A stretch of 64,000 nt of DNA, taken from contig JAEHOE010000117.1 in the NCBI GenBank assembly GCA_016858145.1, forward strand, positions 1 through 64,000, given 5' to 3'. The DNA comes from Edaphochlamys debaryana (lineage: Eukaryota > Chlorophyta > Chlorophyceae > Chlamydomonadales). The notes beneath the pieces were generated by a model. It did no database searches. It saw only the letters and a list, made by a program, of their open reading frames with translations, and had not been told where the DNA came from. Shown here piece by piece: positions 11,808-22,300 of the stretch (position 1 is its first letter; every line of letters starts with the position of its first letter). The translations under genes and the position numbers were made by a program.

Positions 11808-13041
11808 GCTAGATCTCATATACAAGTATATAAGGGAGCCACGGAAACTGCATATCTCCAAGTCGCGGGAAATGGTGGCCGCGATCGTAGAAGGCTTGCA
11901 CGAACTCGCAATGCTGGGCATCCCCGTTACGCTGCTCAAGGTCATCTCGCACACAGGCCTACATGGCAACGATATGGCAGACGCTAGCGCCACGGCCGCA
12001 GCTAGGGGCGAAACGGTCCCTGGGAACGTGACAACCGTCGTCGACCCGACGAACAACCACCCGCACGGCCTTATTTGGTGGCTGGGGATAAGGCAGGGGG
12101 CCGGTACTGAATACGCCCCAGACCTGAGCCGGGGCCTCAGCCAATACCTGACAGGCTGCAACGGCGGATACACCAACGACACCACGTACTGCCAGCTCTG
12201 GCGGGCAATGACGGAGACGCCGCCAGGGGGGCAGCGTGCACCCCTGTGCATGCGAACCAGCAACCTGGTCCTCAACCAGGGCTCCCAGGACCCATGGGTG
12301 CAAAAGCAAGTGTTACACGCACGATGGGAATATACTGCCCCAAGCTAGCGGCCCGTTACAAACAGCGCCGATGGCATGTGCCCGTACTGCGTGGGCCCCG
12401 GCGGACAACGCCTAGAGGGCACCAGCGGCCACATCCTCAGCGGCTGCCAGCACGAGTACATGAAAGGTCAATACAGCCTGCGACACGACGCAGCCGTAAA
12501 ACGGATTGCCGCGTGCCTCCAAAGTGGAGCCAACGGAGGAGGATACATGATCATGGACGCAGGTACAAGCGAAGACCTCCCAACATACTGCTCGGGCAAG
12601 AGACTCCCTAACTGGCTAGCGCCACAACTACCGAATGGAACGTTGGAGAGAATGCGACCGGACATCCTCTTCATCCCCTCATTACAGGACTGGAAGGGCG
12701 GAAGCAAACACGGGCCCCAAAACAAGTCAGCACACCCTATCTACGTCATGGAGGTTGGCTACTGTGGGGACCTTAGCCACGCAACGAAAGAAACAGCCAA
12801 GATGGAGCAACATCAAGCCTTAGCAGCCGCGCTCCGAGAGGCTGGCTGGATGGTCCATTACTCACGGGCCACCACAGTCACGCTGGGCCACACCGGCACC
12901 ATACCCAGCCACCTAAAACCCCTCTTGGTCGAGCTAGGGGCCACCACAGAGGCCGCAAAAGCCTGCTGCAAGGAACTACACTGGCAGGCTGTACGGGCAC
13001 TGAGGCCCATCATTCAGACGTACAGACGACTGGGGGGTTAG
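11808..13041 (+). pseudogene. LINE ORF remnant: RNase H end, zinc knuckle, RLE-like domain
   Basis: One reading frame runs from the truncation point to TAA/TAG-type stop at 13041, broken only by an in-frame TAG at 12346-12348. Domains in order: the C-terminal half of RNase H (SHTGLHGNDMAD near 11946-11981, with the last catalytic Asp; earlier acidic residues are lost to truncation); a CPYC...GHILSGC zinc-binding motif (12379 to about 12445); then a domain with RPDILFI (near 12655), a Glu in YVMEVGY (near 12748) and downstream Lys residues. That spacing fits the PD-(D/E)xK pattern of restriction-like endonucleases in R2-type and Dualen elements. The last assignment is tentative. Confidence 0.78.
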
Positions 13042-13147
13042 GGGTAGGGGTAAAGCTGTGCCTTCCCTCGGTGATGGCCCACAGGGCTGTCCCCTTAACA
13101 CACGCCAGGGCCCCCCCGAGGAAACTCGGGTCTCACCCGGCGTAGCC
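11808..13147 (+). mobile_element. 5'-truncated LINE (RNase H plus endonuclease-like type)
   Basis: The element starts abruptly inside the RNase H region and runs through a stop at 13039-13041, a 106-base 3' UTR and an (ATT)n tail from 13148. The 5' truncation, simple-sequence tail and flanking duplication are hallmarks of target-primed reverse transcription. The domain order resembles RandI/Dualen-type LINEs known from Chlamydomonas; that assignment is an inference from motifs. The reverse transcriptase and everything upstream are missing, so this copy cannot move on its own. A 10.5-kb DNA transposon later split its tail, so its 3' end is now at 23994. Confidence 0.85.
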
Positions 13148-13297
<150 letters not shown>

Positions 13298-13693
13298 GAG
13301 CTATGGACTGCTCCCCACATGTGCGGGAAAAGGGGGTTGGGGAGGGGAAAAAACCCCGGATTCCACGGTGCGTGGGGGGGATTAGCCCCTCGGCATATAT
13401 AATTACCAGAGCCCGCATTTTTGACAGCGCACAGATCGCTTCCAGCTCAGCTGCTATAGCATAAGGAAGCTAGGGGTGAGCCTCCGGGCTGGTGCGCGTG
13501 GCCGCCCCCGCAAGTTGGCCCTGCGACCATCGCAACGCTCTCCAACCCTATGCCGCACCGGCCACGCGTACCCTTGAGACCCGCCCCACCGTTGCCCATA
13601 CTCACATAGACATTAAATCAGCACATACGGAGGACAGAAAGAGCTGCCGGTGGTCTCCATGGGAGCGATGCTAAGTTCATGCACTGCTGCTAG
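13298..13693 (+). repeat. Left terminal inverted repeat of KDZ transposon
   Basis: 396 bp, matching the reverse complement of 23362-23758 end to end. I count about six or seven substitutions plus one single-base indel. The inner edge is sharp: both copies end in GCACTGCTGCTAG and then diverge. The transposase ATG is 29 bases inside this edge, so the repeat probably carries the promoter. Confidence 0.93.
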
Positions 13694-13721
13694 TCGGGTC
13701 TAGTTCACCTACCTCACCTAA

Positions 13722-16700
13722 ATGGGCAAGGCGCGTGCCCATAAGAGTGCTCAGCAAAGGAAGAAGAGGGAGCACGATAAGAAGAAGGGCAGACTTACAA
13801 AGCCTGGCCTGGCTCAGGGCCTGGCTAGTCACAAGCTCGCCGGACATGTGAGGGCAGCAGCTCGAGCGCACGATAAACGGCACAAGCAGAAGCCTCTGGG
13901 CGGGACTGGCTTGCCCGCTTGTGACGATGACTACGGGACTGGGTGGCGCTATGACGAGGATGACAACGATGACGACGACTGGTGCTCGGCAGCCAGTGAT
14001 CTGGAGGGCCTGGCGGCCCAACTCAGCGACGACGAGGAGGAGGACATGAGCGACCATGGCCTGCCTTACGACCCGGCTCTCGCCGGTGCCTACCTCCACT
14101 TCTACTATGCCGCACACGTAGCTAGAGCTGCTCTACTGGCCGAGCAGCGGGCTGCCATGTGTCGCACGGTCCAAGCGGCGGCCGAACATGTTGAGTGCCC
14201 AACGTGCCACCGGCACGGGAGCCCTGCTGCCGCCCTCAGCCGCGAAGTCATCATCATCACCTGGGACCAGCCCGTAGAGGTCAAGGTACCTCGGCGTTGG
14301 TGCAGCGAATGCAGGCAGTACTTCTCCGTGCCGCCGTGCGCTGTCGACTGCCTCCCGGACACTGCGCTGGGCCTGACCCTGCCAAGCAGCAAGGACTCGT
14401 ACGTTGCTCTGTGGTGGCATCAGACGCTGCCCCAGCAGTTTGACGTGCTGGAGCGCTTTACGCGGCACATAAGCGCAGACCGCTTCTGTGCTGGCCTGCT
14501 CTCAAACTGGGAGCAGAACAGCGCTTCACTCCCGGCACGCCTGCCCGCCATGACTTTACGGAGGAGGCTGCGACCCGTCCTCTTAGCGTACCACTACCTC
14601 CAGGGGCTGTGCGCTGACTTCCCCGAGCGTATCAGTGGGTGGCCCTCTGGTTCCCTGAACTCGTGTCCGTGCTGCGGCTGCTCAGCCACAGTACAGCCAC
14701 GGGCGGCCGGCTCTGGCTCTGGCCTGACGGGCCGGCCGACGGAGCCAGCGGACGCGGGGGCGCTGGGCCGTGGGGAAGGCGGGGCAGCCCCAGCCGCACA
14801 GCCTGTGGCGGCGGCCGCTTCGGGCTGTGGCTCTGGCCTGACGGGCCGGCCGACCAAGCCAGCGGAGGCGGGGGCGCTGGGCCGTGGGGAAGGCGGGGCA
14901 GCCCCAGCCGCACAGCCTGTGGCGGCGGCCGCTTCGGGCTGTGGCTCTGGCCTGACGGGCCGGCCGACCAAGCCAGCGGAGGCGGGGGCGCTGGGCCGTG
15001 GGGAAGGCGGAGCAGCCGCAGCCGCACAGCCTGTGGCGGCGGCCGCTTCGGGCTGTGGCTCTGGCCTGACGGGCCGGCCGACCAAGCCAGCGGAGGCGGG
15101 GGCGCTGGGCCGTGGGGAAGGCGGGGCAGCCGCAGCCGCACAGCCTGTGGCGGCGGCCGCTTCGGGCTGTGGCTCTGGCCTGACGGGCCGGCCGACCAAG
15201 CCAGCGGAGGCGGGGGCGCTGGGCCGTGGGGAAGGCGGGGCAGCCGCAGCCGCACAGCCTGTGGCGGCGGCCGCTTCGGGCTGTGGCTCTGGCCTGACGG
15301 GCCGGCCGACCAAGCCAGCGGAGGCGGGGGCGCTGGGCCGTGGGGAAGGCGGGGCAGCCGCAGCCGCACAGCCTGTGGCGGCGGCCGCTTCGGGCTCTGG
15401 CTCTGGCCTGACGGGCTGGCCGACCGAGCCAGCGGAGGCGGGGGCGCTGGGCCGTGGAGAAGCTGAACCGGCGGCCGGAGCAGGGCGAGCAATGGCTGCG
15501 CCGGGGGTGCACATCGGGCTTACCAGCGGGCCTGATAGCGCAGCGGCGAGCTTGGGCGGAATCGACGGCTTCCGCAGCGCTCTTGCAGCTACAGCCGGGA
15601 CGTCATCGGAATGGGGCATTCCTCTCCGTGGGGGAGTCGAGTCCTGTGGCCTGGGCCCTGGGGTGATTCATTCGATCCACTTTGACGGAAACTTCAAGCT
15701 GGACGGAATCTTCTGGCGCCGCCGCCAGCACCTCCCCTCTTACACACAGCAGTACCCACAGCTGCCGCGACGACGGGTGCTGCTCAGCAACCAAAGCGTA
15801 CTCAGCACGCTTGGTGATGGTGCCGCCTCGCGAGACGTGGGGCCAAACCATTGCTCCAACTTCGCGGCCGACAAGGTGGTGGCCGAGTCGTCAAGCAGGG
15901 TGCGTCTGACGAGCCCTCAAGTAGCGCAAGCAGTGTGTCGTGTGTAGTGTGCCGTGCAATCATTTGCGCCTGGGTCTTCCTCCAACATGCTCACTTATGC
16001 CCCTTATGTGCGCAGAAGCTCGTCACGGGCATGGGCTTTGCGCTCTGCCGTCACGGCGTGCTGTACCGGATGATGAACTTTTTCACCGGCGAGCGGCACG
16101 CGTACGCAACCGTGGCGCTGGACTCCTTCCTGCAGCGGCAGACGGGAGTCCGGTTTTGGTGGTACGACATATCGTGCCGGTACAGCAAGTCCTTCGGCAC
16201 ATGGCTCGCCGAGCAACCCCCTCACGTGCAGGAGGTGGCCGGAAACGTGCGCTTCCTCATCCCGCCCTGGCATGTTTACGCCCACAAGTGAGTAAGAGAG
16301 TTGCGGCCGGAACGCACTTGGACCTGTGCCTGAACCTCGTTTCCAACCCCTTTGTAGCTACGCGTGTCAACAGGCCTTCGGGCACGTCAATGCCCCTGGT
16401 GCTGGCCGCGGCACGGGCGAGCCTGCAGAGATTGCGAACGCACAGCTTGGGCTGTACGGCAACGTCTGGCGCTACATGGCGCCCGTGAGTAAGGACTCCC
16501 ATGCGGACCGCCAGGGCAGCCTCTACTCAGCCAACGTGGTGAACCACATGGCTGCGCACGTGTCGTACATGCTGCAGCGTGCAGACGCAGACCTGGAGGC
16601 GATCAGCATGCGCATCTCCTCTCTGGAGGAACGCCTTGCCGAAGCCCGCGGGATACCCCAGGACCAGGCAAGATGGGCTGCTGTGCTCCTAGCGGGGTCG

Positions 16701-17881
16701 CCTTCCTGCGCCCCATTGAACGCGCGTTTCTCTCACGGAATGGCTCTCCCGCTAAAGAACCGCCAGGTCACCAAGCCCTTGCCCCAATGCCCGTTGACCC
16801 TGCAGGTGCGGGCGGAGTTGGAGGTTGCGGGGCTTGCCCCTCGCGCTCAGCAGCTGGAGACGGGGGTGAGCTGGAGGGCGCAGTACGCCCGCTGCCTGTT
16901 ATGTCTGGAAAAGCTGAGAGGGTTCGAGGCAGTGGACACAGCGGGATCGTCGGTGCCTCTGTCCCTGCTGCGGCCAGGCGCAGACGCTATCACTCTGCGG
17001 CAGCGGCCAGCTATCATCCGCAGCCTAGAGCAGGAGACGACCGCTCTTGAGCGCCTGCACGGGGTCAGCTGGCGATCCCTACCTGTGACAGACGCCAACG
17101 TCCAGGGAGGCTTGGCCGAGCTCGCCCTCGCGGAATCAGGCAGGCTGTGCGGAGAAATCGAGGTGCGCGGCATAGGACAAGTACATGTGGTCATAGTGCT
17201 GTTGCCGTACTGCCGGAGTGCGCACTAGCTCTAAGCCAATCACCATATGCTTCGTACCTACTGCCCCCCGCCGCCCCTGTCCGTGCCCGCATCCCTCCTG
17301 CCCCCCCCCAGAGCGCCGTGCTGGACTGCTATGGGCTGGAGCTCGTGGTCGCCAAGCTGTCGGGGCGAAAGAAGGACCAGAAGCGGGCCATCTTGGATAA
17401 GCAGCGGGCGAGGGCTAAAGTCAAGCAGCTCTGGGAGCAGCTGGAGGCTTGGTGCGCGGTTCCAGCAGCAAAGTCAAAGCCTGATCTCAAGGCGCTGTCC
17501 AGTGCCTTGAAGGCGGGCGATGCCCTGGCGAGAGCGTTCCGCCAGGAGTACCCCTGGTCAGGAGAGGCCGTGCCATCGGACGGGGCAGCGGGCACTGCAC
17601 CGACCCAGCAGGCAGGGCCCAACCTCCCGCGGATGCAGGCCTCGCTGCTTCGCGCCTACAAGGAGGAGGCACGGTGTCGCGAGGAGCGGGACCTGATTGA
17701 GCTGGAGATGAGGCGCGGCTTGCCATACTACGATCTACGTGTGTCACTGCTGCAGGCGGAGATCAGTGGGGCAACGCGGGGGGCGCATCCCCACGCCCAG
17801 CGAAAGGCTGCTTTTGCAACAGCACCTCGCCCGGTGCGAGCGCATGCGTGCGTCGTTTGCAAGCCTGACGCGGGGCTCTGA
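13722..17881 (+). CDS. KDZ (Kyakuja-Dileera-Zisupton) family transposase
   Basis: Exons 13722-15899, 16016-16287, 16358-17162 and 17312-17881 give 1274 residues. A basic N-terminus and an acidic stretch precede a Cys cluster (CPTC at about residue 159, CSEC at about 194, then VPPCAVDCLPD) typical of the CxC zinc module of KDZ proteins. A 38-residue repeat array follows. Then come HFDGNFKLDGIFWRR (about 653, likely first catalytic Asp), GFALCRHGVLYRMMNFFTGE, WWYDISCRYS (about 775, likely second catalytic Asp), LIPPWHVYAHNYACQQAFGH and GTGEPAEIANAQLG (likely catalytic Glu). The C-terminus is charged and helical. A GC-AG intron at about 16668-16805 is possible, since the frame is open through it. 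The last about 50 residues are uncertain: another frame ending at 17942 also looks coding. Confidence 0.87.
14705..15470 (+). repeat. 114-bp coding tandem repeat in the transposase, seven copies
   Basis: The unit encodes 38 residues including SGLTGRPTKPAEAGALGRGE. Unit starts are spaced 114 bp apart (about 14711, 14825, 14939, 15053, 15167, 15281, 15395). The first and last copies are variants. Length is always a multiple of three, so the frame is kept. The array lies between the zinc cluster and the first catalytic Asp. Confidence 0.93.
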
Positions 17882-19302
17882 GCCCCACGGCGGGGTCGGA
17901 GTTGCCGAGGCGAGCGAGGAAACGGACGAAGGTTTTGACTGAGGCCCGCGGCGAAAGGCCGAAACAAATGAGGACCGCAATGTTGTACTGTGGGGTGGGC
18001 GCTTGCTGACTTGCTGTGTGGGGGGTCTGCCATGCTTAGGGTTGTGCTGCGGATGGGCCTAGGTGAAGCCTGCCGTGGGCCCTTGCGGACATGCAATGTT
18101 TGGGGGTGGGGCGTCTGCCATGCTTAGGGTTGTGCTGCGGATGGGCCTAGGTGAAGCCTGCTGTGGGCCCTTGCGGACTTGCATTGGTTGGGGTGGGGGG
18201 TCTGCAGTGCTGAAGGTTGCGCTGCGGACGGTCCTATGGGAAGTGAAGGTAAGGCCGTGTGAAGGAAGAGAATGCGAAAGGTTAAAGAGACGTGGAGCCA
18301 GGAATGGAGGGAAGGGGCTGGATGAAAGGCCAATCACGTGCTAGAGCAGTGAGCGTATAGCTCTTACCAGAGCTCCCCCCGCCCGCGCCCAAGCCACTGC
18401 CTGCCCACCTTAACCCCTCAGCAGTCTTGTCGGGGATGCTGCTGAGATGGGAAGCAGGGCGACGGGCAGCAGAAGTAACCGCACGGCTTTCCTAGATAGC
18501 TAGGCTGGGCGGTGGTCGGAGGGCATAGCCTCCATTCAGAGCACACGCCCATGTGTACGCAAGCGCAGGCACCCACCGGTTCCTTGCCATTGCCTCTCTC
18601 CCACGGTTCGCACGCACACACACCGCCCCACTAGCCCTAGCAACACCACAGGCTGACTTAACGCTGCGGGACACTCTCTAGCGGGACTGGCGGCACTGGC
18701 GACCGCCTGCACGTACAACACCGGGTGCCTCAAAGAAGGTACCGCTTGCGTGCGCGGCTGCTACTAGGTTTGCCCCTGCCTCCCCGGTGTACACTGCTGG
18801 CGCCCTGGAATCCACCGCAGACGTGTGCCACTGCTTAGGAACAGGTCTGTATGCGCATGGTTCGTCTGGGCCGGGATGAGTTGTGGGCACTCTATGCGAG
18901 AGGGCCAGTGAGATCTGCTGGCCGCTGGCGGTTGGGGGCCTGGAGCTGCGTGTGCCCTCGTGCACAGCAGGACACGTCTGTTCACTGCCCCAAAGGCGCG
19001 GAGTCCTACTGCTTGAAGCATCACCCTCCCTCCAGCCGCAGCAAACCCCCATCAACGTTCTGACTACGCTGCACGGCCCCTGTGAGCACCGCACCCTCCC
19101 TCCAGCCCTCCAACCCGCCATCCGCCTGTCACTCACCCTGCTCGCACGCAATAGGACACGTCCATCCATCACCCCAACACGCCCCGGAGGCGCAAAGCCC
19201 TACTGCTCAAAGCACCGCACTCCCTTAAACCCGCCAACCGCCTGCCTGCAACCTGGTCTACGCGCCCCACTTAGCGCTCTTGGTCTCTGCGTGCAACCTG
19301 GT
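17882..19302. other. Central non-coding part of the KDZ transposon
   Basis: The 3' flanks of the two convergent transposon genes. It holds three 87-bp tandem repeats at 18025-18290. Imperfectly repeated segments near 19000 and 19200 (ggcgcggagtcctactgctt and ggcgcaaagccctactgctc) suggest local duplication. No further gene is supported. Confidence 0.55.
18025..18290. repeat. 87-bp tandem repeat, three copies
   Basis: Units start at 18025, 18113 and 18200 with gtctgccatgcttaggg or a variant. The first two copies are nearly identical; the third decays after about 60 bases. It lies just beyond the transposase stop codon. Confidence 0.8.
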
Positions 19303-19334
19303 CTACGAGCCCCACTTAGCGCTCTTGGTCACTG
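19247..19334. repeat. 45-bp direct duplication overlapping the companion gene's stop
   Basis: Two adjacent copies beginning tgcaacctggtctacg at 19247 and 19292. On the minus strand each contains the end of the companion gene coding sequence (TKSAKWG followed by a stop), so the terminal codons and stop are present twice in tandem. Only the copy nearer 19330 is used in the model. Confidence 0.85.
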
Positions 19335-22300
19335 TCCGCGTGTAGCGGCGGACACCCTCTGGCCCTTCACGTGGCTGCGGCTGGGGGGGTTGGGAGTGCT
19401 GGGGCCCGCGCCCGTTGACTTGGGCCCCGCTCTCGTCACCCACGCTGCCGAGCTCGCCGTCGGACGAAGAGCTCTCCTCGTCCTCCTCGTGTTGCCCCTC
19501 TCCGCCGCCCTCAGAACTCTGAGTTGAGCTTCCGGCCGTGTTGCCGTCATCCTCGCTTTCATCCTCGCTCTCGCTCAAGCCCGACTCCTCCGCGCCAGCC
19601 AGCCCGATCCCAGCACTTGAGGGCCCCGCTCCGCCCCCGCCGTTGCTCCCCTCCACGCGACCGACGCCTGATGCCCCCGCCGCAGGCCCCGTGCCTCCCC
19701 GCCCCGTGCCCGTGAGCCGGGTCCTGGCGCGCCCGGGGCTTGGGCTTTCCAGCACGTCGCTCTCCTCCTCGTCCCCGCTGCTCTGCCGGCCACGCCCTGC
19801 TCTGCCGCGGCCTCGCCCACGGCCCCGCGGTGCCCCGCGCCCTCTGCCCGCGACGGCCTCCGCACCAGACTTCGGCGGGCGGCCCGGTCCACGGGGCGGT
19901 AGCAGGTCACCGAGATGCCGCTTCACCCGCTCGACTGCGCAGGTGGGGACCGCCGCCTGTGCCACAGCCAGGGCGTCCGTCGGATTGGAGTCCGCTCTCC
20001 TGAGCGCGGCCTCATAGGCATTGCGCAGGCTCTCGATCTGCAACACGCAACACAACCGCCAGTGAGTTGGAGTGCAACAGAGGCAAGGGCAGCGCCAGGT
20101 TTGCTGCCAAGGGCAGCGAACAGGTCGCCCTCTCTCTTGCGCCAGCCATCGCTGTTGAGCTCCTCAAAACTTTTGAGGAGTTCCGCCTCCGGGTACTGGA
20201 ACCGCTGCTTTGGGGGTCTCCCCCGCTTGGGCCCCACTGAGGGAAAGAAGGGGTCAAAGTAGGGGCAAAGGTCAGCATGGGCGAGGGCACATCGTAACTC
20301 GAAGCCGGCGGGGTGCTGGAGCGTGCCGCTTGGGGCAGGGGGCGGCTTGGGCGGGCGCTCAAGCCACCCCCACAGCCCTGCCCACGCACCCACCCCCAAA
20401 ACCCGACCTCCGCCAAACACCCTGCAACTTGGAGGCTGGGCTGGTCTCCCCAACACAAGGCCACGACCGCGAGGGCACATCGTAACTCGAAGCCGGCGGG
20501 GTGCTGGAGCGTGCCGCTTGGGGCAGGGGGCGGCTTGGGCGGGCGCTCAAGCCACCCCCACAGCCCTGCCCACGCACCCACCCCCAAAACCCGACCTCCG
20601 CCAAACACCCTGCAACTTGGAGGCTGGGCTGGTCTCCCCAACACAAGGCCACGACCGCGAGGGCACATCGTAACTCGAAGCCGGCGGGGTGCTGGAGCGT
20701 GCCGCTTGGGGCAGGGGGCGGCTTGGGCGGGCGCTCAAGCCACCCCCGCAGCCCTGCCCACGCACCCACCCCCAAAACCCGACCTCCGCCAAACACCCTG
20801 CAACTTGGAGGCTGGGCTGGTCTCCCCAACACAAGGCCACGACCGCGAGGGCACATCGTAACTCGAAGCCGGCAGGGTGCTGGAGCGTGCCGCTTGGGGC
20901 AGGGGGCGGCTTGGGCGGGCGCTCAAGCCACCCCCGCAGCCCTGCCCACGCACCCACCCCCCAAAACCCGACCTCCGCCAAACACCCTGCAACTTGGAGG
21001 CTGGGCTGGTCTCCCCAACACAAGGCCACGACCGCGAGGGCACATCGTAACTCGAAGCCGGCGGGGTGCTGGAGCGTGCCGCTTGGGGCAGGGGGCGGCT
21101 TGGGCGGGCGCTCAAGCCACCCCCGCAGCCCCCTGCCCACGCACCCACCCCCAAAACCCGACCTCCGCCAAACACCCTGCAACTTGGAGGCTGGGCTGGT
21201 CTCCCCAACACAAGGCCACGACCGCGAGGGCACATCGTAACTCGAAGCCGGCGGGGTGCTGGAGCGTGCCGCTAGGGGCAGGGGGCGGCTTGGGCGGGCG
21301 CTCAAGCCACCCCCGCAGCCCTGCCCACGCACCCACCCCCAAAACCCGACCTCCGCCAAACACCCTGCAACTTGGAGGCTGGGCCGGTCTCCCCAACACA
21401 AGGCCACGACCGCGAGGGCACATCGTAACTCGAAGCCGGCGGGGTGCTGGAGCGTGCCGCTAGGGGCCGGGGGTGTGCTTGAGCTCTGCCATCCCACCCA
21501 GAGACCAGACCCTGCTATACGGTCACGCCCCGCGCTCACCGCCGATATTGAGGCCACCAGTGCCCAGCTCCTCGTCTGCGGTCGGGTTCTCTGGGCTGGT
21601 GTCGTCAACATCTGGTGGCGGCCCAGCCCCACCGCCACGGACCCGCTCCTTCAGCCTTGCGTACTCTTGCCTGCCTCTGTTGAAGTCCGTCGTCTTCCTG
21701 TGTGCAGGCACGGGAATGCAGGGGCTTTTGAGCGGTTGTTCAAGGCGGTAGCTTTGTCCTGTGGTGGACACCATGCTGACCTGGCAAAGAAGCTCCGGAA
21801 CTCCGGCTGCCCTGTGGCGTTGGCCCACGCCACCAGTGGCCTGGCGAACTGTCTGCCGGGAGTGTGGGTGATAGTGGATACGAGTGGAACCTCCCACGGA
21901 AACGCTTTGCTAGATGGGCCCGCGCCACCGCCGCCCTGCCCTGAGCCCGCGCTGTGGGTGGGGAGTGGGCTGCGGCGACGAGCAGGCGGCGAGGCGGCGG
22001 TGATGACAGCCGCGACTGCAGCCTCCACGTCAGCCCAGCCGCCGCCGCCGTCCTGCCCCGAGCGCGCGCTGCGGGTGGGAAGTGGGCTGCGGTGACCAGC
22101 GGGGGGCGAGGCGGCGGCGGCGGCAGCGGCGGCTGCAGCCCCCGCGTCAGCCATGCCGCCGCCGCCGTCCTGCCCCGAGCGCGCGCTGCGGGTGGGAAGT
22201 GGGCTGCGGTGACCAGCGGGGGGCGAGGCAGCGGCGGCGGCAGCGGCGGCTGCAGCCCCCGCGTCAGCCATGCCGCCGCCGCCCTGCCCCGAGCGCGCGC

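Noticed and set aside
14594..15619. Minus-strand 341-residue frame over the transposase repeats
   Set aside because: It mirrors the stop-free 114-bp repeat. The plus-strand frame carries the conserved motifs on both sides.
20283..21470. CRISPR-like array or repeat-protein gene in the 188-bp repeats
   Set aside because: Copies are contiguous with no unique spacers, and the long frames on both strands are by-products of a stop-free monomer. It lies within an intron.
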